Assembly: GCA_024405435.1 (NCBI GenBank)
Contig: JAKSOU010000003.1
Span: 16,184-80,183, forward strand
Direction: 5' to 3'
Origin: Akkermansia sp.
GTDB taxonomy: Bacteria > Verrucomicrobiota > Verrucomicrobiia > Verrucomicrobiales > Akkermansiaceae
Length of the DNA stretch: 64,000 nt
Part shown: one piece after another, positions 63,694 to 64,000 of the stretch
Layout of the letters: each line of letters starts with the position of its first letter
Numbering within the stretch: the first letter of the stretch is position 1
Program-made: the position numbers and the translations under genes
Notes under the pieces: model-generated
The model's database searches: none
Seen by the model: only the letters and a program-made list of their open reading frames with translations
What the model was told of the DNA's origin: nothing

Positions 63694-64000
63694 TTAGGCG
63701 GCCTTGCGGCAGCGGGGGCACTTGCCCCAGGCGGGACGCTGCACCTTCTTGCCCCAGGCCGGAGCCTGCTTGCCCCAACGGGGAGCAGCGAAGTGCGGGC
63801 GCTGAACCTTCTTGCCCCAGGCCATGTGATGCCGGCGCGGAGCCTGCTTCTTGCAGCACTTCTGGCACTTCTGGCACTTCTGGCACTTCTGGCACTTGCA
63901 GCACTTGCCCCAGGCCTGATGACGCGGAGCCTTCTTGCCCCAGGTCATGTGGTGGCGGCGGGGAGCCTGCTTGCCCCAAGCGGGACGATGGGCCTTCTTG
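63694..64000 (-). CDS. WGK/CQK-repeat basic protein (5' end missing)
   Basis: The visible 101 C-terminal residues of a protein that continues off the right edge; the frame is open across ATG 63948 to the edge. It is built from repeated WGK(K/Q) units (AWGKQAP, TWGKKAPRHQ, AWGKKVQRP, AWGKCPRC), Arg/His-rich spacers such as APRRHHM, and a run of Cys-Gln-Lys triplets (CCKCQKCQKCQKCQKCCKK). It is very basic, with 8 Cys in the triplet block and 2 more near the end, and has almost no acidic residues. I do not recognise a family. Metal or nucleic-acid binding is possible from composition only. Confidence 0.7.
   Translation of the reverse strand, partial: KKAHRPAWGKQAPRRHHMTWGKKAPRHQAWGKCCKCQKCQKCQKCQKCCKKQAPRRHHMAWGKKVQRPHFAAPRWGKQAPAWGKKVQRPAWGKCPRCRKAA
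63856..63900 (-). repeat. 9-bp tandem repeat in the WGK gene
   Basis: Four perfect GCACTTCTG units (63856-63891) plus a partial fifth, encoding the Cys-Gln-Lys triplets. Length changes by slippage would keep the reading frame. Confidence 0.85.

Overview
This is a GC-rich, gene-dense bacterial chromosome segment with about 46 protein genes, one tRNA and no rRNA or CRISPR array. The gene content suggests a host-associated member of the PVC group (Verrucomicrobiota, Lentisphaerota or a relative). The indications are a bacterial SMUG1-type uracil-DNA glycosylase, a very large alpha-2-macroglobulin, GYF_2/DUF805 membrane proteins, an L-fucose isomerase and permease pair, galactokinase with a sodium/sugar symporter, and MreB next to RNase G. 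This placement is inference from gene families; no rRNA is present to confirm it.

Layout. 1-250: start of a DUF4143-type ATPase behind a five-copy 23-bp repeat array. 347-7512: minus-strand metabolic and membrane genes, including a six-gene Lrp-led operon. 7615-9482: Sel1 protein and QueG. 9526-11033: AbiE-type toxin-antitoxin pair. 11130-13764: prfA-prmC operon. 13867-17435: tRNA-Gln and the fucose genes. 17559-21065: pheST. 21221-27223: alpha-2-macroglobulin. 28081-30066: MATE transporter and rdgB. 30149-33582: galK with a sodium/sugar symporter. 33762-37025: PAS-PP2C phosphatase, a small lipoprotein, a NUDIX hydrolase and SMUG1. 37156-40294: four tandem DUF805 genes, three with GYF and zinc-ribbon heads. 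40340-40985: a non-coding hairpin array. 40986-46562: carB and a secreted M3 peptidase. 46731-50951: lipoprotein, Dus and a U32 peptidase. 50985-53846: Hsp33 and a cytosolic M3 peptidase. 53967-55490: an AlbA_2/HATPase protein behind an operator-like array. 55716-59554: fabG, mreB and rng. 59674-62743: sdaA, a TM2 protein and the CCA-adding enzyme. 62925-64000: an EF-hand protein and a partial WGK/CQK-repeat protein.

Window-wide patterns. (i) At about fifteen genes a sigma70-like promoter (TTGACA-like, 16-18 bp, TANAAT-like) ends only 6-11 nt before the ATG, which predicts leaderless or nearly leaderless mRNAs. (ii) Short tandem-repeat elements (heptads such as GATTTAC, hexads such as GGATTA), often followed by a GC-rich hairpin, sit at gene 3' ends and sometimes supply the stop codon. 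(iii) Region 40554-40961 is a dense series of small hairpins. Linker sequences recur almost unchanged between copies while the stem sequences are replaced with pairing kept. This is the best candidate in the window for an undescribed structured element.
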